Below, piece after piece: positions 33,116 to 42,823 of a DNA stretch of 64,000 nt; position 1 is the stretch's first letter; each line of letters begins with the position of its first letter. The notes under the pieces are model-generated. The model saw only the letters and a list, made by a program, of their open reading frames with translations. It had not been told where the DNA came from and did not search any database. The position numbers and the translations under genes are program-made. Source of the stretch: CAZNPL01 sp964574815. Lineage in GTDB: Bacteria; Planctomycetota; Phycisphaerae; UBA1845. The stretch lies in the NCBI GenBank assembly GCA_964574815.1, contig CAZNPL010000013.1, forward strand, positions 62,001 through 126,000. Reading direction: 5' to 3'.

Positions 33116-33452
33116 CGTAGAATCCTCCGGTTCCGAACTTACCGGCTCCCAGGATAGCAAAACTCGGTCCCTCATGCACGGGCAATTATGGGGATCGGAT
33201 CGGCCCCGATACTCAGTAAACGGCGCCAATGCAACGGCGGCGCCGGCGCGCCGGATCCAGTGGCACGAATCGGTGGTTCTGGGATAGGCCCCAACGGCCC
33301 GCGCGCCGCTGCGACCGCCGGATCGACCAGATAAGCCGAGGGCGGACGCATTCGCGCTGCCGTCAAGGGCTATCGCACCCCTTCGGGGGCGTGGAATTTT
33401 GACGTTGCCTGTGAACCGCGATGCCGCCCCGAGCGACTCTACAACGGACCCC
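33116..33452. other. Divergent intergenic region
   Basis: Gene-free 337 bp between the DUF1579 gene (minus) and the ECF sigma gene (plus). No clear promoter, repeat or RNA element was recognised. An in-frame TTG at 33399 could start the sigma factor earlier. Confidence 0.35.
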
Positions 33453-33998
33453 ATGAACGAGAGACACGACAGGGTCATCGACGAGTTGCTCGTCATGCGG
33501 TGCCAGGCGGGCAGCAGAGAGGCCTTCGACCAGCTTGTTCGCCGCTGGCAACGCCGACTCTGGCGGTACGCTCGGACCATAACCGGTAACGAGGACACGG
33601 CATGGGACGTCACACAGGAGACATGGATGGCCGTGTTACGGCAGATGCGAAAGCTCAACGACCCGGCGTGGTTTGCGGTCTGGGTCTATCGCATCGTGCG
33701 GAACAAGTGCGCGGATCATCGTCGTGGGGCCGAACGGCGACGGCGGCTGGTCGTCGCTCTGGCCGAATGGCAAAGAGTGGAGAACAACCCGCGACGAGAC
33801 GCCTCAGCCGATGCGTTGCTGAACGCGATGCAGCGCCTGCCGGCCGACCAGCGCGAGCTTCTATCACTGAAGTACGGCGGCGATCTCAACGTCGCCGAAA
33901 TCGCCGTGATCCTCAACATCCCGGTCGGAACGGTGAAAAGCCGATTGCACCACGCACGGAATGAACTGAGGGATATCCTTGAAGGAGGCGAATTATGA
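33453..33998 (+). CDS. ECF-type RNA polymerase sigma factor
   Basis: A 181-aa sigma factor of the RpoE/SigW class. Region 2 reads FDQLVRRWQRRLWRYARTITGNEDTAWDVTQETWMAVLRQMRKL and region 4 LPADQRELLSLKYGGDLNVAEIAVILNIPVGTVKSRLHHARNELRDIL. The start is uncertain: ATG 33453 fits the family length, though an in-frame TTG at 33399 is possible. Its stop overlaps the next gene by 4 nt (ATGA). The partner is a two-helix membrane protein instead of a classical zinc anti-sigma, so that protein may control it. Confidence 0.92.
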   Translation: MNERHDRVIDELLVMRCQAGSREAFDQLVRRWQRRLWRYARTITGNEDTAWDVTQETWMAVLRQMRKLNDPAWFAVWVYRIVRNKCADHRRGAERRRRLVVALAEWQRVENNPRRDASADALLNAMQRLPADQRELLSLKYGGDLNVAEIAVILNIPVGTVKSRLHHARNELRDILEGGEL

Positions 33999-34366
33999 AC
34001 AGTCTCGACGACGACATCAGACGCGTCCTCGCAGATGAAGGCGCGCCCTGCGACCTCGACCGAGAAGAGGGCCTGTTCCGCCAGATGGCCGGGATCTATC
34101 AAGGCAAGATGCGATGGATGGCCATCCTGGCTACGGCGGAGTCCGTCGTGTTCGTGGTTCTTATCGTGCTGGCGGCCGTTGAGTTCTTCCAAGCCAATGA
34201 AACCAAGTCGCAGATCTTCTATGCCACGGCCGTTCTCTTTCTGGCCATGTTGCTTGTACTGGTGAAGCTCTGGGGCTGGATGCAGATGAACCGCAACGCC
34301 ATCCAGCGCGAGATCAAACGCGTTGAGCTGCGAATAGTGGAACTGGCCAGACAGGATAAGGGCTAG
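33995..34366 (+). CDS. Two-helix membrane protein paired with ECF sigma (DUF6768-like)
   Basis: A 123-aa protein with a cytoplasmic N-terminus (NSLDDDIRRVLADEGAP), two adjacent helices (about residues 42-65 and 72-95) and a helical tail (NRNAIQREIKRVELRIVELAR). It resembles DUF6768 proteins, which in planctomycetes often follow sigma factor genes. It overlaps the sigma stop by 4 nt, so it is probably a membrane anti-sigma or partner. The family name is from memory and should be checked. Confidence 0.75.
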   Translation: MNSLDDDIRRVLADEGAPCDLDREEGLFRQMAGIYQGKMRWMAILATAESVVFVVLIVLAAVEFFQANETKSQIFYATAVLFLAMLLVLVKLWGWMQMNRNAIQREIKRVELRIVELARQDKG

Positions 34367-34503
34367 GTCGTCAGCCGTGCCGGTCCGTCGTCACCTGTCA
34401 CTGCCGCTCGGAGGCCCGGCTGTCGCGGGTGACTTCGGGCCGTCATCGGACTATCCAAGGACGCCGCATGGCTGCAACTCGGGTGATCCCCCCCACCCAC
34501 GCG

Positions 34504-37440
34504 TCACTCGAAATCGAATGGCATGGGCACGCCTCTTGCAGCGTAGTCGCGAAGGATTTCCAACCCGGCAGCCTCCTCCCCGGCGATGAGCGCACACCAG
34601 TACGCCTCGAATGCGACCGAGGCGCTGACGGGGTGCAGGGCCTGATCGATCTCACGCATGATCCGCGCCACCGAATCCTCCGCGACGGCACACGCGACCT
34701 CGGCAGCCTCCTCAGGAAAGGTGGGCTTCAGCATCGCCCAGCCCCAGGGTCGAGCGTCGTGGGGAAACCCACGCGCGTCCTCAATGACCAGCGACAAGGC
34801 GCTCTGAAAGTCCGCGTTTTCCATTAAGGCAGCTTGAACGTCGTTTCCTTGATGCAATGCCACGGCGATCAGGAGCGACGGAGGCAGAGCGCGACCGGCC
34901 CGAGCTGCGATTTCAGCGTATCGCTCATTCTGTCGGGTGAGTTCCTGGTGGACCCGGAATAACAGCGATTGGAGCAACGTTCTGCGCGTCGCGGACGACG
35001 GCGCTGCGTTGTGCGCGGCTTCCGCAAGTGCCACGAGCTCATTGGAATCTGCCTTCATCCCGGCGATGTCGCCGGCAATCCGTTGCTTGATCAGGTGTCC
35101 TGCGGCAATCGCAAATTCCACAGGTGCCGGTCGCGACCTCATCTCTTCTACCAGGTTCTGAAACCGCGCAAGGCTCGCTTGAATCTCCGCGAGCCGCGTT
35201 CCGTTGTCCTTCCCGGCATAGAAATCCACAGCCCGCCTCTGCTCGTCCGCCAGATCCATTTGAACCTGCTGCATGCGACCACGCAGTACGTTCAAGGCCT
35301 CGACATCGCGCGTGAACTCGTAGAGCTCCGCCACGGTAGCGTACGTTTGACTGTCCTTCGGCGCGAGCACCATGGCCCTGTCGTACCGTTCCAGAGCTTT
35401 GGCGATCGTCGGATGTTCGCCGACGAGTCGCCGAAGCGCCTCGCGGCCTCCTTCGTCGTTGTACAGATAGGAGAGCATCTCCAGATCACCGCGCATCCGC
35501 AGTTTCTTCACGTCGATCGCATCGCCGATGACTTCCATCAGCGCGGCGTCAACGAGCGTCGATGCGGAATTGAACAGGAGGATACTGTCGTCGGGATCAA
35601 GGGCGACGGCCTTCTCCAGCATCTTGACGCCCTGATCGAAGGCGACGCGGTCCCCGTTCAATTCAAACAGAGAAAAGTAGACTAAGGCGGCGTTATTGAC
35701 CGCAGAAGCACTCTCGGCTTGACTCGCATAGGCCTTGATGGCATTTCGAAAGTATCGATCCGCCTTTGCATCCTCGCCCTCTTGAATCGCCTTGTGCCCA
35801 AGGGCCGTATTGAGGCGCGCCTGCACGTTGACGTCCGAGGGGTCCGCGCGTTCGAGCCACGTGATCCTGTCGTCGATGTCGACGGGCATCACGGCCCGCA
35901 TTTGAGCGGCTTCGTATTTCCTGGCCGGATCCGTCTCCTTTTCGTAGGCCTCCTCGGCCAACTGGCGGGCGTCCGACTCGGCGCCGAGGTCGCGCAGCGT
36001 CGAGCCGACGGCCATCAGCGTGTCGAAGTCGCGTTGATTGGCCAGAAGCACTTCGTCGAAGAGGGCACGCCCTTCCGCGTGTTTACCGAGCCAGTAGTAC
36101 ACCTGGCCAAGGTAGAGGCGGTACTCGTCGGAATCCCCGGCCAACCCGCGAATCGCAAGGAAGGTCTGCTCGGCCTCCTCGAGTTCGTCCTGGCGGCTCT
36201 GCGGATCGACCATCTCCTGCGCGCGGCGGAATCGGACGATCCCCAGGTCGAATGCGACCGGCACGACGTCGGCCAGTGCCATCACCTCTTCCTTGGCGGC
36301 CACGATGACCGGGTCATCTCGAATCTGCGTTCCGACGTATTCCCGGAGGATAGCCTGTTGGCCCGCCTGATCCGCAGCTTCGTATCGGCGGTAAAAGTCC
36401 TCGGGCCCTCCTCCGGCCTGCAGACGCTCGACAATGCGCGCCCATTTCTTCTCGACCGCACCGTTGTACCCCTCCTCTGCGGCCCTGAGCTCCTTAAGAC
36501 GGCCATCGACGTACGGCAGCAACAACGCAAAGGACGACTCGTACTCGCTGCGTCGAGCGTAACTCTGGCCGAGGATGCGGGCACCCTCAGATGTCCCGAG
36601 CCGTTCCTTGAGAGGAACCAACAATTCGTGACACTGGTCCAGCCCGCCACGGGCCTCATACATGAGTGCCAAACGCGATGCCAGGTCCGCATTCTTCGGC
36701 TCCTCGGCCACCGCACGCTCGAGAAGCTGGACACGTGTGGCGTCCACGGCTGCAGTGTCCTTGGCCAGCGGGGCGATCACATCGAGGAACGCGAGGGCAC
36801 CTCGAACGTCGGAAGCCGCGAACCGCTCGACCCAGGGCGCCCCCCATTCGAACGGCTTTCGGATGATGTCCGTTGCGGGAAACCGTCGTTGGACGGTGAT
36901 CGCGATATCGAGCACCGAGGCCGCTTGCTCGGCCCTCCCCCGGCGAACCAGCTCATCCAGAAGTGATTTCAGGCCGAGCTCCGCACCGCTGGCGTGACTG
37001 GTCCGGCCCATAATCACTGCCCGATAGAGCCGCGCGGCCTCGACAGGTTGGTCGGATTCCACGAGGCGCCTGGCATCCTCCAGTTGTCCCGCGGCGCGGT
37101 AGTCCGGAGAATTGATGTAGGAGGCCCAGACAAGGGCGGTACACAAGCCGGCGGCGACAGCTGCCATCACCATGTTCCAGCCTCTGGCAAACGGGGAGAG
37201 CGGTTCGCGACCGATGAAGACCTGACCATCCTCCGCGTCAGTCACGCGGTAGGCGCGCAGTGCGATAATCGGAATAAACAGGGCACAGATGCAACTCGTG
37301 GTGATGTACCAACCGGTGACGGAATCAACGTCGCGCGTGCCGCACAACCTCGTGCCAAACCCGTTGAACATCCGCATCGACGGCATCGAGTCAATGGGCT
37401 GCATACTCGGAAACCTGTCCTCGAGCTTGATTCTCGACAT
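34504..37440 (-). CDS. Large membrane-anchored TPR protein
   Basis: A 978-aa protein. ATG at 37440 is preceded by GGAG at an 8-nt spacing. Two transmembrane helices near the N-terminus (about residues 43-65 and 88-110; WYITTSCICALFIPIIALRA and WNMVMAAVAAGLCTALVWAS) sandwich a short loop. The rest is about 850 residues of TPR-like helix pairs, including AEGRALFDEVLLANQRDFDT and KMLEKAVALDPDDSILLFNS. It could scaffold other envelope proteins. The loop segment VTDAEDGQVFIGREPLSPFARGWN resembles the start of other large planctomycete TPR proteins. It stands alone and convergent with the sigma operon. Confidence 0.75.
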   Translation of the reverse strand: MSRIKLEDRFPSMQPIDSMPSMRMFNGFGTRLCGTRDVDSVTGWYITTSCICALFIPIIALRAYRVTDAEDGQVFIGREPLSPFARGWNMVMAAVAAGLCTALVWASYINSPDYRAAGQLEDARRLVESDQPVEAARLYRAVIMGRTSHASGAELGLKSLLDELVRRGRAEQAASVLDIAITVQRRFPATDIIRKPFEWGAPWVERFAASDVRGALAFLDVIAPLAKDTAAVDATRVQLLERAVAEEPKNADLASRLALMYEARGGLDQCHELLVPLKERLGTSEGARILGQSYARRSEYESSFALLLPYVDGRLKELRAAEEGYNGAVEKKWARIVERLQAGGGPEDFYRRYEAADQAGQQAILREYVGTQIRDDPVIVAAKEEVMALADVVPVAFDLGIVRFRRAQEMVDPQSRQDELEEAEQTFLAIRGLAGDSDEYRLYLGQVYYWLGKHAEGRALFDEVLLANQRDFDTLMAVGSTLRDLGAESDARQLAEEAYEKETDPARKYEAAQMRAVMPVDIDDRITWLERADPSDVNVQARLNTALGHKAIQEGEDAKADRYFRNAIKAYASQAESASAVNNAALVYFSLFELNGDRVAFDQGVKMLEKAVALDPDDSILLFNSASTLVDAALMEVIGDAIDVKKLRMRGDLEMLSYLYNDEGGREALRRLVGEHPTIAKALERYDRAMVLAPKDSQTYATVAELYEFTRDVEALNVLRGRMQQVQMDLADEQRRAVDFYAGKDNGTRLAEIQASLARFQNLVEEMRSRPAPVEFAIAAGHLIKQRIAGDIAGMKADSNELVALAEAAHNAAPSSATRRTLLQSLLFRVHQELTRQNERYAEIAARAGRALPPSLLIAVALHQGNDVQAALMENADFQSALSLVIEDARGFPHDARPWGWAMLKPTFPEEAAEVACAVAEDSVARIMREIDQALHPVSASVAFEAYWCALIAGEEAAGLEILRDYAARGVPMPFDFE

Positions 37441-37922
37441 CGACCATGCTCCAGTCAGGACCGAGCGCCGCGCTGCAGCCCCGGCCCATCGCAGCCTCAG
37501 ATGGCTTGAAAACACATTTCTGCTTGCCCGTTGGTGCTCGGAAACGGGCTCCTCATTACCTAGTATCCAATTGAACGCGCGCAGCGCGAGAAGTGCCCCT
37601 GTGGTGCCGTCCCCTGCCCAAACCGGTCAGATAAGCACCGAATACCGCAAGACTCGCGCCTCCTTATACCCAGGGCTGAACCTTATCTTGCGTCCGGCTC
37701 CGCGCACGGTAGGATTCTGAGCGCCGTGAAGGCACAGCCTGATCGGACGCGACGGCCTTAAGGGACCCGGTGGAACGCCTCCGCTTGCGACGCCGGGATC
37801 GGGCCGATAACCGCCGCATCTCTGCGAACTTTGTTGTTCATGAGCCGCAGGCCGAAGGGACCCAAGTACCGGTGGAGCCCCCCGCGCTTGTGATTCGATT
37901 CCCGGACGGAGGTGCATTTGCC
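37441..37922. other. Divergent intergenic region
   Basis: Gene-free 482 bp between the TPR protein (minus) and the lipoprotein (plus). It should hold promoters for both. No repeat or RNA was recognised; the short frames here have no supporting features. Confidence 0.35.
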
Positions 37923-39368
37923 ATGACCCACGCAAAACGTCAAATCACGCTTCTGGTTGTATCGGCGATTCTCGTCACCTGGATGTGCGGTTGTCCCTCT
38001 CAGCCGTCCCCGGACGACGGCGGTCCCAATGCCAACGTCAACGATAACGATAACAGCAGCGCCAACGACAACCAGAACGGCAGCGGGAACCTCAATGGGA
38101 ACGGGGACGAAGGCGGCGAGGCAGCGGGGGGCGCCCCGGAAGAGCGCCTCCAGCCAACCGATCTGGCCTATGAAGGTGCTTTTCGCCTGCCCGAGGATTT
38201 CAACTGGGGGGCGCGCGGACTCTCCTTCTACCCCGCGGGTGACGGCGTCGCCGGCTCGCTGCTGGTGGCCGGCTTCGAACTCATCCACGACCCCGCTCAT
38301 CCCGGCGAATCATGCTGGGACCCGTCGTGGGATTGCGAAGCCTTCTATGGCGAAGTGACGATCCCCGCGCCGGCCATCGGATCGAACTGGGAGGACCTTC
38401 CCCAGGCCGCTACCCTGAGACCGATGACGAGCTTCGACGGCGGACTGGCGTCCACCGTCCACCGCGAATACCTCTACGTCAGCGACCTCGAATACGTACC
38501 GCAACGAGGTACCCAGACCAGCGACAAGCTCTACGGCTCGATCGAGCTGTGGTACGCCGAAGGGGTGGCCGGCGAAGACACGTTCCCCACGGTCTGGTTC
38601 GCCAACCTGGACGGCACCGGGCCGCAGGGCATGTTCCATGTAGGCCCCGACGAGACGCCCTACCACGGCCGCAAAACGGGCACGTACTTGTTCACAGCGC
38701 CCCAATGGTACGCCGACGAGTACCTGGGCGGCCGCACGTTGATCACCGGGCGGTCCCGCGGCACGCCGCTCGACGGCACCGAGCCGATCACGACCCGCGG
38801 CGGCTCGCAGGGGCCGACCCTGTTTGCCTTTCACCCCGCCGATGCCGACACCGCGACCGGCGACCTCGACGCTCTGCCGATGCTGTACTATCGTACGGCA
38901 TTCCCCGGTTGCGCGGGCCCCAATGTCGGCGATTCGGCCAACTGCGATTACCCCGACTACACCATGTGTGACGACTGGTCCGGCGCCTCCTTCGTCGACA
39001 GCGGTACCCGAAGGGCGATCATCATCGCGGGCTACAAGGGGTTGGGCGTAAACTGCTACGACGAGCCGCCCGTGGAATGCGACGACCCCTGCAGCGCATC
39101 CCACGGCTATCACTGCCAGCCGTATGAAAGGCAGATCATCTTCTACGACGTACACGAATTGGGGCACAGCGCCACTGGCGGGCAGGATCCATGGATTGTC
39201 TTGCCCTACGTGATCTGGCGGCCGGAGGAGTTCTTCCTGCAAGGCAATCCCTGCTGGAACCTGGGCGGCATGACCTTCGACGCGGCCGGACGGCGGCTCT
39301 ACATCGTCGAGCGGGGTCTGGGCGAAGGCGAGATGAATGCCGCCGTCGTCCACGTCTGGTCACTGTAG
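37923..39368 (+). CDS. Large lipoprotein with Asn-rich linker
   Basis: A 481-aa predicted lipoprotein. The signal ends in a lipobox (VTWMCGC), and a low-complexity Asn/Asp/Gly/Ser linker follows for about 40 residues (NVNDNDNSSANDNQNGSG), like those common in Phycisphaerae lipoproteins. The mature domain (about 420 aa) has many cysteines and aromatic residues (for example CDYPDYTMCDDW) and looks like a beta-propeller or similar extracellular fold. No catalytic motif is recognised. The GGAGG-containing ribosome-binding site is about 10 nt before the ATG. The mrpG stop is only 5 bp downstream on the other strand. Confidence 0.72.
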   Translation: MTHAKRQITLLVVSAILVTWMCGCPSQPSPDDGGPNANVNDNDNSSANDNQNGSGNLNGNGDEGGEAAGGAPEERLQPTDLAYEGAFRLPEDFNWGARGLSFYPAGDGVAGSLLVAGFELIHDPAHPGESCWDPSWDCEAFYGEVTIPAPAIGSNWEDLPQAATLRPMTSFDGGLASTVHREYLYVSDLEYVPQRGTQTSDKLYGSIELWYAEGVAGEDTFPTVWFANLDGTGPQGMFHVGPDETPYHGRKTGTYLFTAPQWYADEYLGGRTLITGRSRGTPLDGTEPITTRGGSQGPTLFAFHPADADTATGDLDALPMLYYRTAFPGCAGPNVGDSANCDYPDYTMCDDWSGASFVDSGTRRAIIIAGYKGLGVNCYDEPPVECDDPCSASHGYHCQPYERQIIFYDVHELGHSATGGQDPWIVLPYVIWRPEEFFLQGNPCWNLGGMTFDAAGRRLYIVERGLGEGEMNAAVVHVWSL

Positions 39369-39372
39369 CAAA

Positions 39373-39732
39373 TCAGCGTTCCGTTGACTCTTTCTTGTTG
39401 ACACGGTCGCCCAGCTCATCGACGACCGTCTCGGGAGCGAGCGGCTCGCGATACCGGTAGGCGGCTCGCGCAATCAGATGCGACGCCGCCGGGATCGTGA
39501 CAAAGAAGAAAACGCACACCAGCACGCAACGCGCGACAACGTCCGCTTCACGGAAGTGCACGGCGACCGCGAGCACGATCGACGTCGCGCCTAGCGTGAC
39601 GGCCTTGCTCGCAGCCTGCATCCGCGTGTAGACGTCCGTCATGAGCACAATCCCCAAGCCGGCCAGAAGGCAGAAGAGGGCGCCGACGCCCAGGAGAACG
39701 ATGGTCAGATGATCAATAGTATCCGGCGTCAC
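39373..39732 (-). CDS. mrpG: Na+/H+ antiporter subunit G (MrpG/MnhG)
   Basis: Small subunit (119 aa) of the Mrp antiporter. It has three hydrophobic segments, and the family segment LTIVLLGVGALFCLLAGLGIV with DVYTRMQAASKAVTLGATS. The start is the GTG at 39732, which overlaps the mrpF stop (GTGA), with AGGAAGG upstream. The frame is open to 40005, but the extra codons overlap mrpF. Last gene of the operon. Confidence 0.9.
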   Translation of the reverse strand: MTPDTIDHLTIVLLGVGALFCLLAGLGIVLMTDVYTRMQAASKAVTLGATSIVLAVAVHFREADVVARCVLVCVFFFVTIPAASHLIARAAYRYREPLAPETVVDELGDRVNKKESTER

Positions 39733-39989
39733 CTCGCCTTCCTTTCCAGGAATTGCGCGAACGCCACCGTGCCGACGAAACTGATCAAAGCCAGGATGAT
39801 CGTCACATCCAGAAAAACCCGCTGGTCGAAGGCGATCGCAAACACCGCCGTCAACGCCGCCGCCAGCACCGCAATCACATCCAGGGCGACAACGCGATCG
39901 GCAAGGCCCGGCCCGCGCACAAGTCGCACCGTCGCCAGGACGATGGCCAGCATCAGCAATCCCGTGATGATTTGCATGACCGTCAACAT
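39729..39989 (-). CDS. mrpF: Na+/H+ antiporter subunit F (MrpF/MnhF)
   Basis: An 86-aa subunit with three helices. The family core is TVRLVRGPGLADRVVALDVIAVLAAALTAVFAI. ATG at 39989 is chosen; in-frame ATGs at 39977 and 40037 are possible, the latter overlapping mrpE by 25 nt. Fifth of seven genes after mrpA. It overlaps the mrpG start by 4 nt. Confidence 0.88.
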   Translation of the reverse strand: MLTVMQIITGLLMLAIVLATVRLVRGPGLADRVVALDVIAVLAAALTAVFAIAFDQRVFLDVTIILALISFVGTVAFAQFLERKAR

Positions 39990-40012
39990 GCCGGCCCCAA
40001 AACACTTCCCCG

Positions 40013-40482
40013 CTATCGCAGCAATGTCAAAACCCATCGCTCAAAGCGCTGCTTGATCTGCCGGCGGGCCTGTTCGGGATCGTCGACGAACATTTCGTGT
40101 ACGTACAGGAAGCGGCGGTCCTCCGACACATCAAGACTCAGACTCCCCGGCGTCAAGGTGATCATGTTTGCCAGAACCGCGATCTCCAGATCCGTCCTCG
40201 TGTCCAGCGGAACGGCCACGATGCCCGGCCTGCGCAGCGTTCTCGGCGTCACCACGTCCCACGCAATACGCACATTGGACTTCAACACCTCCCACAAGAA
40301 CAGCACGCCAAACCAGAACGCCAGCGGTACCTTCCGGAAATACGTCGAGGGGCCGACCAGCGACTGCAGCCACCAGAGGACGAGAAACCCTACCGCGAAT
40401 CCGAGCAGCCCGTTACTGTATGTGAAGATGCCGGTCGAAGCGATCCACAAAACCATCAGCGTCAGGTTGAGCAGGAGGACCG

Positions 40483-40486
<4 letters not shown>
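40013..40486 (-). CDS. mrpE: Na+/H+ antiporter subunit E (MrpE/MnhE)
   Basis: A 157-aa subunit. Two N-terminal helices are followed by the cytoplasmic MnhE domain, with LANMITLTPGSLSLDVSEDRRFLYVHEMFVDD matching the family's characteristic segment. The start overlaps the mrpD stop by 4 nt. MrpE is needed for assembly and activity of the Mrp complex in other bacteria. Confidence 0.95.
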
Positions 40487-42065
<1,579 letters not shown>

Positions 42066-42069
<4 letters not shown>

Positions 42070-42413
42070 GGCTCGACGGCTTGAATCTCCTCTGCGTCTT
42101 CGGTGCCGGTCTCTGCGTACGCCCGCTTGACCAGAACCGCCGCGAACGCAAGCACGGCAAAGCTGATCACGATCGCCGTGAGGATCAGCGCCTGCGGGAT
42201 CGGGTCCGCGTATCCGCTCACCGGAACGTCGGAACCGTGCGGCACGATCGCCGGCTTCGCCCGAACCAGACCGCCCGACGTGAAAATCAGCAGGTTCGCC
42301 GAATGGCTCAACAGCAACAGCCCGAAAATGAGCCTGATCGTGCTGCGCGCCAGCAGCATGTAAAACGCCGTTGCGTACAGCGCGCCGACCAGCAATGCCA
42401 TCACGACGAACAC
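42066..42413 (-). CDS. mrpC: Na+/H+ antiporter subunit C (MrpC/MnhC)
   Basis: A 115-aa NuoK-like subunit with three helices. The typical segment is ALYATAFYMLLARSTIRLIFGLLLLSHSANLLIF. The tail (EDAEEIQAVEP) is acidic. It follows the mrpB stop by a 2-bp gap and overlaps mrpD by 4 nt. It is thought to sit in the membrane arm beside MrpA and MrpD. Confidence 0.94.
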
Positions 42414-42415
42414 GG

Positions 42416-42823
42416 TTATTCCTCAAACAACGTCAGCAACACCAACAGCGAGGCCCCCGTCACGACCAGGTACACCCCGACGTCAAACATCAGCACGGTT
42501 CCAACCTTCAGCTCAGCGGGCAGTTCGAACGGCAACCACAACCCGAGCATGAACGGCTGACCCGCCAGCCAGGCGATACACCCGCTTCCCATCGCCAGCA
42601 GCAAACCCACGGCGACCAGCAACCGCGGCGGGACCCGCAGAAGTCTTCGAGCCTGAGCGGCGTCAAACGCCAGCGCATACAACGCGAACGCCGTCACGGC
42701 CAGCAGACCGCCGATGAAACCCCCGCCCGGCTCATTGTGCCCCCGCAGCAGCATGAAAAATGAGAAACTCAGCAGCAATGGAGTCAATGCACGCGTGGTT
42801 GTCTGGAATACGAGAGAATTCAC
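42416..42823 (-). CDS. mrpB: Na+/H+ antiporter subunit B (MrpB/MnhB)
   Basis: A 135-aa membrane subunit with about four helices. The family motif region is LLRGHNEPGGGFIGGLLAVTAFALYALAF and LKVGTVLMFDVGVYLVVTGA is near the C-terminus. Its start overlaps the mrpA stop by 4 nt. This is a separate gene here, while MrpA also carries the MrpB-adjacent DUF4040 region at its C-terminus. Confidence 0.94.
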   Translation of the reverse strand: MNSLVFQTTTRALTPLLLSFSFFMLLRGHNEPGGGFIGGLLAVTAFALYALAFDAAQARRLLRVPPRLLVAVGLLLAMGSGCIAWLAGQPFMLGLWLPFELPAELKVGTVLMFDVGVYLVVTGASLLVLLTLFEE

